In this document: positions 16,863-27,776 of the stretch, in pieces
Layout of the letters: the number at the start of each line of letters is the position of its first letter
How positions within the stretch are numbered: the first letter of the stretch is position 1
NCBI GenBank assembly: GCA_013815385.1
Contig: JACDGL010000001.1
Location: 186,001 to 250,000, forward strand
DNA length: 64,000 nucleotides
Direction: 5' to 3'
DNA from: Taibaiella sp.
GTDB lineage: Bacteria; Bacteroidota; Bacteroidia; Chitinophagales; Chitinophagaceae
The notes under the pieces: generated by a model
Told to the model about the DNA's origin: nothing
What the model saw: only the letters and a program-made list of their open reading frames with translations
Databases searched by the model: none
Translations under genes and position numbers: made by a program

Positions 16863-19800
16863 ATGAATTACCGCAAAGTCAACAACCTATTTGGTTGGAT
16901 AACGGGTGCTATAGCCTTTATCGTATATCTCAAGACTATGGAGCCTACCGTTAGCTTCTGGGATTGCGGAGAGTTTCTCTCCTGTGCCTACAAATTAGAA
17001 GTAGGGCACTCCCCCGGCGCTCCTTTCTTTATGTTATTGCAGCGCATGTTTGGTATTTTGGCTGGTGGCACTACCGGTCAGCCTTCAGCATCGGCGGCTA
17101 TGTATATCAATGCCTTCTCTGCCCTTACCAGTGCCCTTACCATTTTGTTCCTGTTCTGGAGCATTACGCACATGGCCAAAAAGCTGGTAGCAGAGGGGAA
17201 TGTGCCGGACAACAAGCAGATACCTCTTATTATAGGCGCAGGTCTTATAGGCGGGCTGGCCTATACTTTTTCAGATACGTTCTGGTTCTCAGCCGTTGAG
17301 GCAGAAGTTTATGGTACTTCTTCATTCTTCACGGCTATTACATTCTGGGCTATTCTTAAGTGGGAAAATGTAGCAGACAATAAACATGCAGATCGCTGGC
17401 TATTACTCATATCTTATCTTATAGGGCTATCGGTTTGCGTTCACTTGCTCAATTTGCTTACTATCCCTGCTGTAGGTATGGTATATTATTTCAGGCGCTA
17501 CAAGGCTACCCCTATGGGTACGTTGACGGCATTCCTTATTAGCTGCATCATACTGGCTTTTGTACAGTTTGGCATTATACAGTACATCCCTATTATTGCC
17601 TCCAAACTTGATATTTTATTTACAAATAGTTTTGGCCTACCCTTCGATGCAGGTTCTATCACTTTCCTGGTGCTCCTTTGTGGTATTCTGATATGGGCGC
17701 TGATGTTTGCCAAACGAAAGGGTAAATACCTTTTACATACGGGCATTCTCTGTATCATGTTCATCGTTATTGGCTATAGCAGCTACATAGTACCTGTTAT
17801 CCGCTCACGGGCCGATGTACCTATTGATATGACCAATCCCGACAATGCGCTTTCTTTAAAATCATATGTATCGCGCGAACAGTTTGGCGAGCAGCCCTTA
17901 CTGTTTGGACAGGATTTTGATACGCAGCCTATCGGTTATGATTCAAAAGGGCCGGTATACAGCCAGACCAAAAAAGATGGTAAAGATTTTTATGAAGTGG
18001 TTGGTGAAAAAAGGGAGCCAAAATACGATCCGGCTACACTTCGCTTCTTCCCTCGTGTATATGAGAATAATGACCCCTCACACGCACAGTTCTACAGGAA
18101 TTATTTAGGCCTTGCACAAGGGGAATCCCCTACTTCTGCAGATAATTTCAAGTTCTTCTTCCGGTACCAGATGGGCTGGATGTGGTGGCGCTACTTTATG
18201 TGGAACTACGCTGGTCGCCAGAACGATCTGGAAGGCCAGGGTGAACCAAAGAATGGTAACTGGATATCAGGTATCAAACCTATAGACAAGTGGATGGGGT
18301 TGGGTGATATTGACCAGATGGCAGATGGGTATAAGAACAATCCTGCCCGCAACCAGCTTTATTTCCTTCCTTTTATCCTTGGGTTATTAGGCCTTGTTTT
18401 CCAATTCAACCGCAACCGCAAAGATGGGTTTGTAACATTAACCTTATTCTTCTTTACCGGCGCGGCAATAGGTATCTATCTTAACATGAATCCTTTGCAG
18501 CCACGCGAACGTGACTATGCCTTTGCAGGCTGTACCTATGCCTATGCTATATGGATAGGTCTTGGCGTGCTCATGGTTCACAAATGGTTCCAGAGGGCAA
18601 CTAAAGGCAGTCTTGCTACTTATGGTGCCATAGCGCTATGCCTGCTGCTGGTACCTGCCCTCATGGCAAAAGAAGAATGGAACGATCACGATCGCTCCAG
18701 CAAAACACTTGCTCGTGCTACGGCCTACAATACTTTAATGTCTTGCGCACCCAACGCCATACTATTTACATTTGGCGATAATGATACGTACCCTGTATGG
18801 TACCTGCAGGAGATAGAGCATATACGCAGCGATGTGCGCGTTATTAATATGAGCCTGCTGGGCATAGACTGGTACATAGACCAGCTTAATTACCGCGTTA
18901 ACGATGCTGATGCAGTACCCATGCTGTGGAAGAAAGCAGACTATGTGGGCGACAGGCATAACTATATACAGTACAATGCTAGCAATCCGCTCATACAGCA
19001 GGATAAGTATTACAACCTGGTGGAACTTTGCGATTTCTTTGTAAATCCCATAAGGCAGTCGCAAACTTCTAATGGTGAAATGTCCAATTACCTGCCTACC
19101 AAAAAGATGTATGTAAACTCGTTGAGTAAGGCTGACCTTGTAAAGAATGGCCTTGTCAATGCTGCAGATACCGCAAACATTATCAATGAGGTTAAATATA
19201 CCTACCCTAAGAACCTCGCTACAAAAGATGACCTTGCCGCTATGAATATTATTGCTGCTGTGGCACGCGATGGCTGGAAAAGGCCTATCTATTTTGATGG
19301 TGGCTTACCTGGCGATAACTACGAAGGTCTGAATGAATATATGAAGCTGGAAGGTATTGTTTACCGCCTGGTGCCCTATAAATTTGCAGATTCTGGCAAG
19401 CAACCCTCACAGGAGCAAGGTTTTAGCGACCTTGATAAGAGCTACGACCTGATGATGAATAAATACATCTGGGGTGGTGCTAATACAAAAAATGTATATT
19501 TTGATGAGAAGAACCGCATCATGTTTGCCTCTTATCGTATGAATGCGGGCCGCTTTGCTACTGAGTTAGCTGCAAAAGGCCGTAAAGACGAAGCCGTAAA
19601 ACTGCTCGATCACGTATTGCAGGGCATTACAGAGCATTCTTACTTCTACGATTTCACTGCATACTATATGGCTACAGCCTATTATCGTGCGGGTGCACTT
19701 GCCAAGGGCAAAGACCTCACCCTTATGCTCACAAGGAATTGTGAGGACGATATTAAGTGGGTTATGTCTCTTGATGACAATGGCAGGCAAAGTGAAGCGA

Positions 19801-19964
19801 ACGATGTGCAGCGTGATCTTTCCCTAATGTACATAATGGGTAATACCGCAATAGCTGCGGGCGATACCACCACAGGCCGCATGTTGCAGCAAAAAGTAGA
19901 AACAACAAATAAGCAAGTGGGCTATCTGTTCGGCAACGGGCAGCAGCAACAGCAGCAGCAATAG
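16863..19964 (+). CDS. DUF2723 / TMEM260-like membrane glycosyltransferase
   Basis: 1033 residues. The N-terminal DUF2723 domain (about 10-190) has the family motif EPTVSFWDCGEFLSCAYKLE and GHSPGAPFFMLL. About ten to twelve membrane helices follow, then a large soluble domain with FGDNDTYPVWYLQEIE. Eukaryotic TMEM260 is a protein O-mannosyltransferase of the GT-C fold, and the bacterial family is placed with it, so a lipid-linked sugar donor and transfer outside the cytoplasm are expected. The acceptor is unknown; Bacteroidota do O-glycosylate exported proteins. The protein ends in seven Gln encoded by CAG/CAA repeats. Monocistronic, with a strong terminator downstream. Confidence 0.9.
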   Translation: MNYRKVNNLFGWITGAIAFIVYLKTMEPTVSFWDCGEFLSCAYKLEVGHSPGAPFFMLLQRMFGILAGGTTGQPSASAAMYINAFSALTSALTILFLFWSITHMAKKLVAEGNVPDNKQIPLIIGAGLIGGLAYTFSDTFWFSAVEAEVYGTSSFFTAITFWAILKWENVADNKHADRWLLLISYLIGLSVCVHLLNLLTIPAVGMVYYFRRYKATPMGTLTAFLISCIILAFVQFGIIQYIPIIASKLDILFTNSFGLPFDAGSITFLVLLCGILIWALMFAKRKGKYLLHTGILCIMFIVIGYSSYIVPVIRSRADVPIDMTNPDNALSLKSYVSREQFGEQPLLFGQDFDTQPIGYDSKGPVYSQTKKDGKDFYEVVGEKREPKYDPATLRFFPRVYENNDPSHAQFYRNYLGLAQGESPTSADNFKFFFRYQMGWMWWRYFMWNYAGRQNDLEGQGEPKNGNWISGIKPIDKWMGLGDIDQMADGYKNNPARNQLYFLPFILGLLGLVFQFNRNRKDGFVTLTLFFFTGAAIGIYLNMNPLQPRERDYAFAGCTYAYAIWIGLGVLMVHKWFQRATKGSLATYGAIALCLLLVPALMAKEEWNDHDRSSKTLARATAYNTLMSCAPNAILFTFGDNDTYPVWYLQEIEHIRSDVRVINMSLLGIDWYIDQLNYRVNDADAVPMLWKKADYVGDRHNYIQYNASNPLIQQDKYYNLVELCDFFVNPIRQSQTSNGEMSNYLPTKKMYVNSLSKADLVKNGLVNAADTANIINEVKYTYPKNLATKDDLAAMNIIAAVARDGWKRPIYFDGGLPGDNYEGLNEYMKLEGIVYRLVPYKFADSGKQPSQEQGFSDLDKSYDLMMNKYIWGGANTKNVYFDEKNRIMFASYRMNAGRFATELAAKGRKDEAVKLLDHVLQGITEHSYFYDFTAYYMATAYYRAGALAKGKDLTLMLTRNCEDDIKWVMSLDDNGRQSEANDVQRDLSLMYIMGNTAIAAGDTTTGRMLQQKVETTNKQVGYLFGNGQQQQQQQ

Positions 19965-20016
19965 TAATTATATTGCTTACGGTTGCAAGTTCACCACTGC
20001 TATAAAGAATACTCCT

Positions 20017-20052
20017 AAAAGATCCCCTCTTATAAATAAGAGGGGATCTTTT
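20017..20052 (+). terminator. Strong intrinsic terminator
   Basis: Perfect 16-bp arms (AAAAGATCCCCTCTTA and complement) around a TAAA loop, ending in TTTT, 52 bp after the DUF2723 stop codon. Confidence 0.92.
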
Positions 20053-20112
20053 AATTAAACTACCCTTTATTCCAAAAAACACACACCGCACAAACACATA
20101 GCATCTATAGGC

Positions 20113-21081
20113 ATGTTTTTTATGAAACATAAAATAAATATTTCCTCCATGCGTATTTCTACTTATTTAAAGACGGCATTGCTGGCCGGTGCAGGTCTTT
20201 ATTTCATCGCATCGTGCCGTATGGTACATCCTACCACTACAGATAATTTTACGGTAAACTATAAAACAGCAGATGTAAAACATGGTAAAGCATTGCTATA
20301 CAGCAGTTGCGGTGGCTGCCACTATGTAGATAAAACCGGAAAATTCAGCGGCCGGCAGTTAAGCGACCTGCCAAAGATCCTAGGCAAAGTTTACTCTGCC
20401 AACCTTACTGCCTCACCCGAATATAGCCCTGTGCCCCACTATAGCGATGCGGAGCTGGCCTACCTGGTACGTACCGGTATAAAAAGGGATGGGCACTTTG
20501 TACCCTACATGCTGCGCCCCAACATGAGCGACCAGGACCTGAAAGACCTTATTGCCTACCTGCGCTCTGGCGATGAGCCTGTAGCAGCCAGTAGCGCCAC
20601 AGCAGGCCATACTAAACTGAACTTCCTCGGCAAGCTGGTAATCAACGGCCGCAAGCCAATGCCCTACGAGACAAATATCCCCAACCCTACCAACCCGATA
20701 GACAAGGGCCGGTATCTGGTAGATAATATAGGCTGCTTTCACTGCCACTCTAAAAAAATAACTTCCGTCAACTACCTGCACCCAGAGGAGAGTAGAGGCT
20801 ACCTTTCAGGCGGTGCCAAATTTAAGATACCGGGCGTAGGCACCGTACGTGGCTCAAATATTACTATAGGTAAAGAAACAGGTATCGGGTTCTTTACCGA
20901 AGAAGATTTCAGGAATGCGGTGCAGCACGCAAAAGCCCCCAATGGTAGCAAGCTGCGCCCGCCTATGGAAGCCTTCCACCTTACCAATGAAGAGGCTGAT
21001 GCTATCTACGCTTACATCAATACTTTACCCCCTAAGGAGCACAAAGTCAAAGGCCAGGTACAGGTAGGTGTAGTCCACTGA
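20113..21081 (+). CDS. Diheme c-type cytochrome lipoprotein
   Basis: 322 residues as listed; the more likely start is the ATG at 20149 (MRISTYLKTALLAGAG), which gives a normal lipoprotein signal with lipobox IASC. Two heme c motifs are visible: CGGCH (about residue 74) and CFHCH (about 213), each heading a cytochrome c domain, with Met residues in VPYMLRPNMSDQ and LRPPMEAF as possible distal ligands. It should carry electrons in the periplasm while tethered to a membrane. No oxidase or dehydrogenase gene is adjacent, so the partner is unknown. Confidence 0.9.
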   Translation: MFFMKHKINISSMRISTYLKTALLAGAGLYFIASCRMVHPTTTDNFTVNYKTADVKHGKALLYSSCGGCHYVDKTGKFSGRQLSDLPKILGKVYSANLTASPEYSPVPHYSDAELAYLVRTGIKRDGHFVPYMLRPNMSDQDLKDLIAYLRSGDEPVAASSATAGHTKLNFLGKLVINGRKPMPYETNIPNPTNPIDKGRYLVDNIGCFHCHSKKITSVNYLHPEESRGYLSGGAKFKIPGVGTVRGSNITIGKETGIGFFTEEDFRNAVQHAKAPNGSKLRPPMEAFHLTNEEADAIYAYINTLPPKEHKVKGQVQVGVVH

Positions 21082-21100
21082 TAAAACTAAACACAAAAAA

Positions 21101-21120
21101 GCCGGAACATATGTTCCGGC
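21101..21120. terminator. Bidirectional terminator
   Basis: GCCGGAACATATGTTCCGGC is a perfect 20-bp palindrome with A-run on one side and CCCATTTT on the other. It separates the convergent cytochrome and cold-shock genes. Confidence 0.88.
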
Positions 21121-21146
21121 CCATTTTAAAACATTATAAATATTCT

Positions 21147-21353
21147 TTACCGTATAACACGAACGTTTACAGCGTTCATCCCTTTTCTTCCTTGTTGCAG
21201 CTCAAACTCGACGCGGTCATTTTCTTTAACCTGGTCTTGCAGGCCACTTACATGTACAAATGTTTCCTCACCGGATTCATCATGTTTAATGAAGCCAAAA
21301 CCTTTGCCTTCATTGAAGAACTTTACAGTTCCTGTTAATTTTTGCTGTTGCAC
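21147..21353 (-). CDS. Cold-shock domain protein (CspA family)
   Basis: 68 residues, the usual length. RNP1 motif KGFGFIKH and RNP2 motif ETFVHVS are intact, in a five-strand OB fold (GTVKFFNEGKGFGF at the start). It binds single-stranded RNA and DNA and acts as an RNA chaperone. The ATG is preceded by a long AT-rich leader, common for this family. Ends before a bidirectional terminator. Confidence 0.97.
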   Translation of the reverse strand: MQQQKLTGTVKFFNEGKGFGFIKHDESGEETFVHVSGLQDQVKENDRVEFELQQGRKGMNAVNVRVIR

Positions 21354-21432
21354 TGTAAAATAATTTAAAATAATTAAATAAGAATATGAGATAAAGATAA
21401 TAATAACACTGATATAAAATTAGTATTCCTTA

Positions 21433-22533
21433 TTATTTTCTACCCAGTTCCTTAAGCGTTTTCCCATGCGCTCGCATAGCATTAAAAAAGGTGCGGTGCT
21501 CCTGGTAAGGCAGGCCATTTTCCAGTGCGGCAGTGCGTACAATAGCAGCTAGTTTGGGATAGTGCACATGGCATATATGCGGAAATAAGTGGTGCTCAAT
21601 CTGTTGGTTAAGCCCGCCTACAAACCACGAAAAAAAGCGGCTCCCCTGTCCAAAATTGCAGGTATTCTGTAGTTGGTGTACGGCCCAGTTGTTCTCCATT
21701 TTACGGTCGTCATTGGGCATTGCATAGTCTGAAGTTTCCATAACATGGGCCAGCTGAAAAATAGACGACAGCAGGAAACCTGCAGTAAAATGAAGTATCA
21801 TAAACCCGATCACTACATACCACCAGGGCATACCTGAATACAATATGGGCAGTACCAGTATATACCCAAAGTAAAACAGTTTATAAAGTGTCAGCTCCAC
21901 CATCCCTTTACGCAGCGATGTTTTTTCTTTACGCAGCAGGCCGTTCTTATCATAATCATATAACAAAAGAAAATCCTTAATAGTAACCCATTGTAATGTC
22001 AGGAAACAATAAAGCATCCACCCGTATATATGCTGGAAACGATGCACCTTATATCGCTTTACATTCGGCGATATACGCATCAGCACACCCGTATCTATAT
22101 CCTGGTCCAGGCCATCTATATTGGTATAGGTATGGTGCAGTACATTGTGCTGTATCCTCCAGGTCACATCATAAGCGCCTATCAGGTTTACAATGCTGCC
22201 TATGGCGCGGTTCACTTTCTTTTTATCAGAATAGGATCCGTGATTGGAATCATGATGTACCCCACAGCCTATGCCTACCATACCCAGCCCCACCATAAAC
22301 CATAATGAAAAGAATATAACGGGATGCCCCGCAACTATACCACTAACTATAAAAAAGTAAGGAACAAAAAACAAAGAAACCATTATCACCGTCTTCCATT
22401 TCATAGCACGGTTAGCGTGCGTAGGAATGTTATTCTCTATAAAGTAATGCTCTATCTTCTTTTTAGCCGTATCGTAAAAACTTTCACCATTGCGTGGAGC
22501 GTAGCGTACAATGTTCAATTTGGTAGTGGACAA
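21433..22533 (-). CDS. Membrane fatty-acid desaturase (front-end type, no cytochrome b5)
   Basis: I use the TTG at 22533 (LSTTKLNIVRYAPRNGESFY); an ATG at 22605 would add 24 residues that look non-coding. The three His boxes of membrane desaturases are present: HHDSNHGS, HNVLHHTYTN and the variant QQIEHHLFPH in which Gln replaces the first His, as in front-end acyl desaturases (delta-5/6 type). Four membrane helices fit the family. It introduces double bonds into acyl chains of membrane lipids or acyl-CoA; the regiospecificity cannot be read from the sequence. Proximity to a cold-shock gene is suggestive but may be chance. Confidence 0.9.
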   Translation of the reverse strand: MSTTKLNIVRYAPRNGESFYDTAKKKIEHYFIENNIPTHANRAMKWKTVIMVSLFFVPYFFIVSGIVAGHPVIFFSLWFMVGLGMVGIGCGVHHDSNHGSYSDKKKVNRAIGSIVNLIGAYDVTWRIQHNVLHHTYTNIDGLDQDIDTGVLMRISPNVKRYKVHRFQHIYGWMLYCFLTLQWVTIKDFLLLYDYDKNGLLRKEKTSLRKGMVELTLYKLFYFGYILVLPILYSGMPWWYVVIGFMILHFTAGFLLSSIFQLAHVMETSDYAMPNDDRKMENNWAVHQLQNTCNFGQGSRFFSWFVGGLNQQIEHHLFPHICHVHYPKLAAIVRTAALENGLPYQEHRTFFNAMRAHGKTLKELGRK

Positions 22534-22629
22534 AATAATATAATAATTTAAGCAAATGTAACTTAATGAGAAGCAGAGATTGTCATGGATTATCTTAGAA
22601 TCCATGAGAAGGATAGGGGAAGGGAAATT

Positions 22630-23883
22630 TTAACGAAACGATTCAATATTCTTCTTCATTTCGTTGGCCTTGTCCATCTTATTTAACCGCACATAGATCT
22701 CTTTTAATGCGATCATAGTACTCTGGTAAGTATCGTGGTCTTCAGTCGATAGAGAGGATTGTTTTAGCTGATATAAATGATAAGTTTTTTCAAGATCAGG
22801 CAAGGCCTTTGTAAACATAGCATCGCGCTGTGCTTTAAGCACCTCATATTTTTTAAGATCAGCGGGGGTATTGCCGGTTATGAGATTTATCTGTTTGTTT
22901 ATTTCACTAGCCTGGTTGTAATACAATGCGCCAAGGTTATAATGATAGTCAGTATTATCGGGTGCCAGTTGTAATGCCTTCTGGTAATTGATCTCGGCTT
23001 TAGAAACGTATTCGCTGAAGTTAGCAGGCCTTACCCCACTTGCAGGAAATGCGCTGGTATTATATCCTGCTGCAAGCGCATATAAAAGTTCTTTATTATT
23101 AGGGTCTGTTGCCAGAGCAGCCTCCAGTTTCTTTATCATTTCCTCCTCCTTACCCGATCTGATATAATAATTCAGCTCGAGGTTTCTGAGCGTTGCGTCA
23201 TCCGGATAAGCTATGCGGCCTTCCTGTATTGATGCAATAGATGCCGCATCGTTCTTTTGTTTTGTATAGATATCGGCCAGCAGCGTATATACCGCCGGAG
23301 TCCTGGCTACCGGACTGGTTTTTAATTGCAGCAACAATGGCAATGCATCTTCATAATGGTTACTGAAATACGCGCTGTTAGCTTCCACCAAACGGGCCTG
23401 TGCAGCTACCGTGTCAAAAGAAAGATTACCTGCATAGCGCCTGCCATTCTCTATATCATGTATGGCTATGGTTTTTTTCATCAGGTCAATAGTTCCCGGG
23501 AAGTTCTTGACATTATAGGCTACTATACCATCGTTAAAGAAAAGGTAGGCACAAACCTGTAGGTTTTTTGTAACAGTTTCCTTTTCGTAGTCTGCCCTTA
23601 TCCTTATTACATTTTCAAGAGAAGCGGCGGCTTCCCTATATGCTAATGGGTCTTTTGCAGCAGGATTATTCTGCAATGCAAAGTATACATCTGCCCTTAT
23701 CAACCAGGTCTTAGCCTCGTTTTTAGTAGTAGGGTCCAGTATGGCTTTTTCTATATACTCTTTAGCCTTTACAGGATTTTTTTCCTGAAGTTCCAGTCTT
23801 GCATCTGTTACAAATTTTTCCTGCGCATGTAGTCCTGTAACGGAGGCTATAGTAGCAAATGCAATCAGTATTGCTTTTTTCAT
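22630..23883 (-). CDS. Exported TPR protein
   Basis: 417 residues. Signal peptide at 1-20 (MKKAILIAFATIASVTGLHA), then TPR-like repeats, clear at about 285-330 (AEINYQKALQLAPDNTDYHY). Probably a periplasmic scaffold. It follows gyrA on the same strand with a 54-bp gap and may be co-transcribed. Function not known. Confidence 0.82.
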   Translation of the reverse strand: MKKAILIAFATIASVTGLHAQEKFVTDARLELQEKNPVKAKEYIEKAILDPTTKNEAKTWLIRADVYFALQNNPAAKDPLAYREAAASLENVIRIRADYEKETVTKNLQVCAYLFFNDGIVAYNVKNFPGTIDLMKKTIAIHDIENGRRYAGNLSFDTVAAQARLVEANSAYFSNHYEDALPLLLQLKTSPVARTPAVYTLLADIYTKQKNDAASIASIQEGRIAYPDDATLRNLELNYYIRSGKEEEMIKKLEAALATDPNNKELLYALAAGYNTSAFPASGVRPANFSEYVSKAEINYQKALQLAPDNTDYHYNLGALYYNQASEINKQINLITGNTPADLKKYEVLKAQRDAMFTKALPDLEKTYHLYQLKQSSLSTEDHDTYQSTMIALKEIYVRLNKMDKANEMKKNIESFR

Positions 23884-23937
23884 TTACTAAAAAATTATTA
23901 AGATGCACATTGCTGCAACCTTAGTTCTGATAAATAT

Positions 23938-26577
23938 TTATGCTTCTGGTACAGGGTTTATATCTATTATGCCTGCGGCCTCTTTATCGTCCTCTCCAGC
24001 TATATCCTGTTCTTCTATACGTGCTATTGCAGCTATAGAATCTCCCTCATCAAGGTTTATCAGCTTCACACCCTGTGTAGCCCGTCCTGCTTCCCTTATA
24101 GCTTCTACACTCATGCGTATCGTTACTCCCGAGCGGCAGGTTATGATTAGGTCGTCCTTCTGCTCTACAGCAAGCAAGCCTACAAGGGTGCCCGTCTTAT
24201 CTGTAAGATTTATCGTTTTTACTCCCTTACCGCCTCTGTTGGTAACGCGGTATGCAAGCTGGTAGCGTTGGTTATGACCATCAGCATCCGGTATCTCAAT
24301 AGTATTAGATAATTCAGCAGTATTCTCATTTTCTACTTTCTCAAGGAACGGCGTACGTTTTCCAAGACCTTTTTCAGATACCACCAGTATTTGTTTCTGT
24401 ATATCGTTCCTGGCTACACAAAGCATACCTATCACCTCGTCGTTATTCTCATCCAGCTCTATACCAAATACACCAATAGCGCCACGACCCGTTACGCGTA
24501 CTTTATTCTCTGGGAAGCAAATAGCCCTGCCCGATTTTACAGCCATCATTATATAGCTGGTACCATCGGTCAGTGATACATCAAGTAACTGATCCCCTTC
24601 GTTGATACTGATAGCATTTATACCATTCTGCCTTGGACGGCTGAAGTCAGCCAATGAGGTTTTCTTAATGATACCCTGCCTTGTGCATAATACTATGCAA
24701 TGCTTATCTACATAATCCTTATCCTCCAGCTGTGATACGTCTATTATAGTACGTATCTTATCATCAGGGGGTATCTGTATCAGGTTTTGTATAGCACGCC
24801 CTTTACCGTTCTTATCGGCTTCGGGTATTTCATATACTTTTAACCAGAAGCACCGGCCCCTTTCTGTAAAGAACAGTAGCGTATGATGCGTGGATGCAAT
24901 AAACAAATGCTCTATAAAGTCCTCATCACGGGTGCGGCCTCCCATAGCGCCACGGCCGCCACGGCGTTGTGAGCGGTACTCAGCCGCAGAGGTGCGTTTT
25001 ACATAGCCCAGATGAGATATGGTTATTACTACATCTTCCTCTTCTATTAAGTCTTCAATACGCATTTCATTGGCCATGTAGTGTATCTCGCTCTTGCGCA
25101 CATCACCAAATTTCTTTTGCACCTCCAGCAACTCATCTTTAATGATCTGGTATCGTAGGCCTTCATTACCCAGTATCTCATTAAAATAGGCTATCTGTTG
25201 CATCAGTGAGGCATGCTCCTCGCGTATCTTATCGCGCTCCATACCGGTAAGGCGCTGCAGGCGAAGTTCCAGTACTGCTTTCGCCTGTATATCGCTCATG
25301 CCGAACTGGTTTATCAGTCCTTCCTTAGCTATATCAGGATTAGCAGAATTCCGTATCAGCGATATTACCGCATCCAGATGGTCAAGAGCTATCAGGTACC
25401 CTTCCAGTATATGCGCCCTCTTCTGTGCCTCGCGGAGTTCATATTGGGTCCTGCGCACCACCACTTGATGGCGGAATATTACAAACTCAGATATCAGATC
25501 CTTCAGGTTCAGGGTGCGCGGCCGGCCATTTACCAAGGCTACATTATTGATACCATAAGAGGTCTGTAATTCACTGTATTTATAAAGCTGGTTAATGATA
25601 ACCTGGGCCACTACATCGCGGCGCAGTTCTACCACTACACGTGTTCCATCTTTATTTGACTCATTGGCTACATGTGTTATGCCATCAATGATCTTGTTGT
25701 TTACCAGGTACCCGATCTTTTCAGCCAGTGTATCACGGCTTACCTGGTAGGGAACCTCTGTTATAACTATCTGCTCTTTACCATTCTTCATGGTCTCCAC
25801 ATTCACCCTTCCACGCAGCACTACCCTTCCCCTACCGGTATGCATCCCCTGTTTGATGCCATCTATACCATATATGATACCACCTGTTGGGAAATCAGGC
25901 GCTTTCACGAACTTCATCAGTTCGTCTATAGTTATTTCCTTATTCTCTATATATGCTACACAGCCATCTATTACTTCACTAAGGTTATGCGGCATCATAT
26001 TGGTTGCCATACCCACAGCTATACCAGATGAGCCATTCACCATCAGTAACGGTACCCTTGTAGGCAATACTGTAGGCTCCTGCAGCGAATCATCAAAATT
26101 CAGCGCAAAATCTACCGTTTCTTTATCCAGGTCTTCCAGCAGGCTTTCACCAAGGCGTTGCAATCTTGCCTCTGTGTACCTCATTGCCGCCGGCCCATCG
26201 CCATCCTGCGAGCCGTAGTTACCCTGGCCATCAACCATCATATAGCGCATGCTCCAGGGCTGTGCCATACGCACCATAGCATCATATACGGATGCATCAC
26301 CATGCGGATGGTATTTACCAAGCACCTCACCCACTATACGGGCGCATTTTTTATAGGGCTTGTTGTACGTATTACCCAATTCATGCATGGCAAAAAGTAC
26401 TCTGCGGTGAACCGGTTTTAATCCATCACGTACATCGGGCAATGCACGGCCTACAATTACCGACATAGAATAATCTATGTAGGCTGTTTTCATCTGTTCT
26501 TCTATATTTACCTGTATTACCTTATTCCTTTCTTCAGGCATATCCTGCGGGGTAAGATCCGGGTTGTTTTGATCCAT
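23938..26577 (-). CDS. gyrA: DNA gyrase subunit A
   Basis: 879 residues, typical length. Catalytic Tyr134 in [11 protein letters not shown]-terminal breakage-reunion domain, and a C-terminal beta-pinwheel with the GyrA box QRRGGRG at about 540, which separates GyrA from ParC. The tail is acidic. With GyrB it introduces negative supercoils using ATP. In the quinolone region [12 protein letters not shown], Ala95 stands where E. coli has Ser83, while Asp99 (E. coli 87) is kept. Essential gene. Confidence 0.98.
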   Translation of the reverse strand: MDQNNPDLTPQDMPEERNKVIQVNIEEQMKTAYIDYSMSVIVGRALPDVRDGLKPVHRRVLFAMHELGNTYNKPYKKCARIVGEVLGKYHPHGDASVYDAMVRMAQPWSMRYMMVDGQGNYGSQDGDGPAAMRYTEARLQRLGESLLEDLDKETVDFALNFDDSLQEPTVLPTRVPLLMVNGSSGIAVGMATNMMPHNLSEVIDGCVAYIENKEITIDELMKFVKAPDFPTGGIIYGIDGIKQGMHTGRGRVVLRGRVNVETMKNGKEQIVITEVPYQVSRDTLAEKIGYLVNNKIIDGITHVANESNKDGTRVVVELRRDVVAQVIINQLYKYSELQTSYGINNVALVNGRPRTLNLKDLISEFVIFRHQVVVRRTQYELREAQKRAHILEGYLIALDHLDAVISLIRNSANPDIAKEGLINQFGMSDIQAKAVLELRLQRLTGMERDKIREEHASLMQQIAYFNEILGNEGLRYQIIKDELLEVQKKFGDVRKSEIHYMANEMRIEDLIEEEDVVITISHLGYVKRTSAAEYRSQRRGGRGAMGGRTRDEDFIEHLFIASTHHTLLFFTERGRCFWLKVYEIPEADKNGKGRAIQNLIQIPPDDKIRTIIDVSQLEDKDYVDKHCIVLCTRQGIIKKTSLADFSRPRQNGINAISINEGDQLLDVSLTDGTSYIMMAVKSGRAICFPENKVRVTGRGAIGVFGIELDENNDEVIGMLCVARNDIQKQILVVSEKGLGKRTPFLEKVENENTAELSNTIEIPDADGHNQRYQLAYRVTNRGGKGVKTINLTDKTGTLVGLLAVEQKDDLIITCRSGVTIRMSVEAIREAGRATQGVKLINLDEGDSIAAIARIEEQDIAGEDDKEAAGIIDINPVPEA

Positions 26578-26775
26578 AAATGGCTATTGAAAAGCAGTGC
26601 GAAGATAGCTTAAATAGGTGGTAATTTTTGCAGCTGTTTTCAGAGATATTCAATTAAAAACTATTGTCACAAACGCAAAACTACATCTATCATATTATAA
26701 TATAACATAATTGATGTAATGCATAAATAATGCACTAGAAAATGGAGGAGGATTATGCTTAAAAGAGCGTAAGAA

Positions 26776-27756
26776 TCAGCGGGCAATATCCTTATGGCCT
26801 ATCATCCTGTTAGTGTCTGCGTCCCAGACTTTTAGCTTAAAGCAGGCGCGTACATCCTTTATAGAAAGAGATGTAGTCTTCACCTTTTGTAATTCAGGTA
26901 TGGCCGCCATTACTTCAGGAAGGCGGTAAAAGGGTATCCGGGAATTGAGGTGATGGATGTGATGATAACCAATATTGGCAGTAAACCACTTCATTACCGG
27001 GTTCATCAGCATAAAGCTTGAGGATTGCAGGGCGGCCACTTCATACTTCCAGTCACTGTTTGTGGCAAAGTTCACAGTGGGGAAGTTATGCTGTGCGTAG
27101 AACAGATAGGCACCTATGCAGCAGGCAATGGAAAATGGTATAAATATCCCAAACAACCATGCCTGCCACCCAATAAAATAGAAAACCAATACAGATAACG
27201 TAATGTGAAGGACCAAAGCAATTAATGAATCGAAATGTTTTTTAGGGCTGCTAACAAACGAACTGATACACATTCCGAATATGAACATAGAAAAGTAACC
27301 CAATAATATAGTAATCGGATGCCGGGTAAGCAGATATATGCGCTTTTCTCCGGTGCTCATAGCTAAGAACTTAGTGCGGGTAACTATTGGATAGGACCCA
27401 ATGCTGGCACTGAATAATTTTGAGTTATGATTATGATGATAATCGTGCGACCGCTTCCAAATGCTGGTAGGTGCCAATACAAATATGCCAAAAATGGTCA
27501 TTATAAAATTGGCCAGTTTCGATTTATACAGGATAGCATGGTGTTGGTGATCGTGATAAATGACAAACATCCTAACTATCAGTAACCCCGTAAGTATGCT
27601 GCAAAGAAGCTTTAGCGGAAGGAAGTGAATATACAGGCTGCCATATAATCCGCAAATGACCATAAAAAGCGTAGAAAGGGCGTAGAGCCAGCTCTTGCTT
27701 CTTACCTCCTTTGTGAAAGGCTTGGTAGCTAATATTAATTCCTTACCACTAAGCAT
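26776..27756 (-). CDS. Membrane fatty-acid desaturase
   Basis: 326 residues. His boxes HDHQHH (about 68-73), HDYHHNHN (about 109) and HHIHH (about 268) match the diiron membrane desaturase/hydroxylase family; about four to six membrane helices. It lies 20 bp downstream of the LpxL-like acyltransferase gene and is probably co-transcribed, which suggests that it acts on envelope lipids. It is distinct in sequence from the desaturase at 21433. Confidence 0.88.
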   Translation of the reverse strand: MLSGKELILATKPFTKEVRSKSWLYALSTLFMVICGLYGSLYIHFLPLKLLCSILTGLLIVRMFVIYHDHQHHAILYKSKLANFIMTIFGIFVLAPTSIWKRSHDYHHNHNSKLFSASIGSYPIVTRTKFLAMSTGEKRIYLLTRHPITILLGYFSMFIFGMCISSFVSSPKKHFDSLIALVLHITLSVLVFYFIGWQAWLFGIFIPFSIACCIGAYLFYAQHNFPTVNFATNSDWKYEVAALQSSSFMLMNPVMKWFTANIGYHHIHHLNSRIPFYRLPEVMAAIPELQKVKTTSLSIKDVRACFKLKVWDADTNRMIGHKDIAR

Positions 27757-27776
27757 GATACATTATACACTTTTTC

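Noticed and set aside
23903-24265. Plus-strand ORF of 120 codons at the end of gyrA
   Set aside because: Antisense shadow of the gyrA 3' end, with low-complexity Ser-rich translation typical of such shadows.
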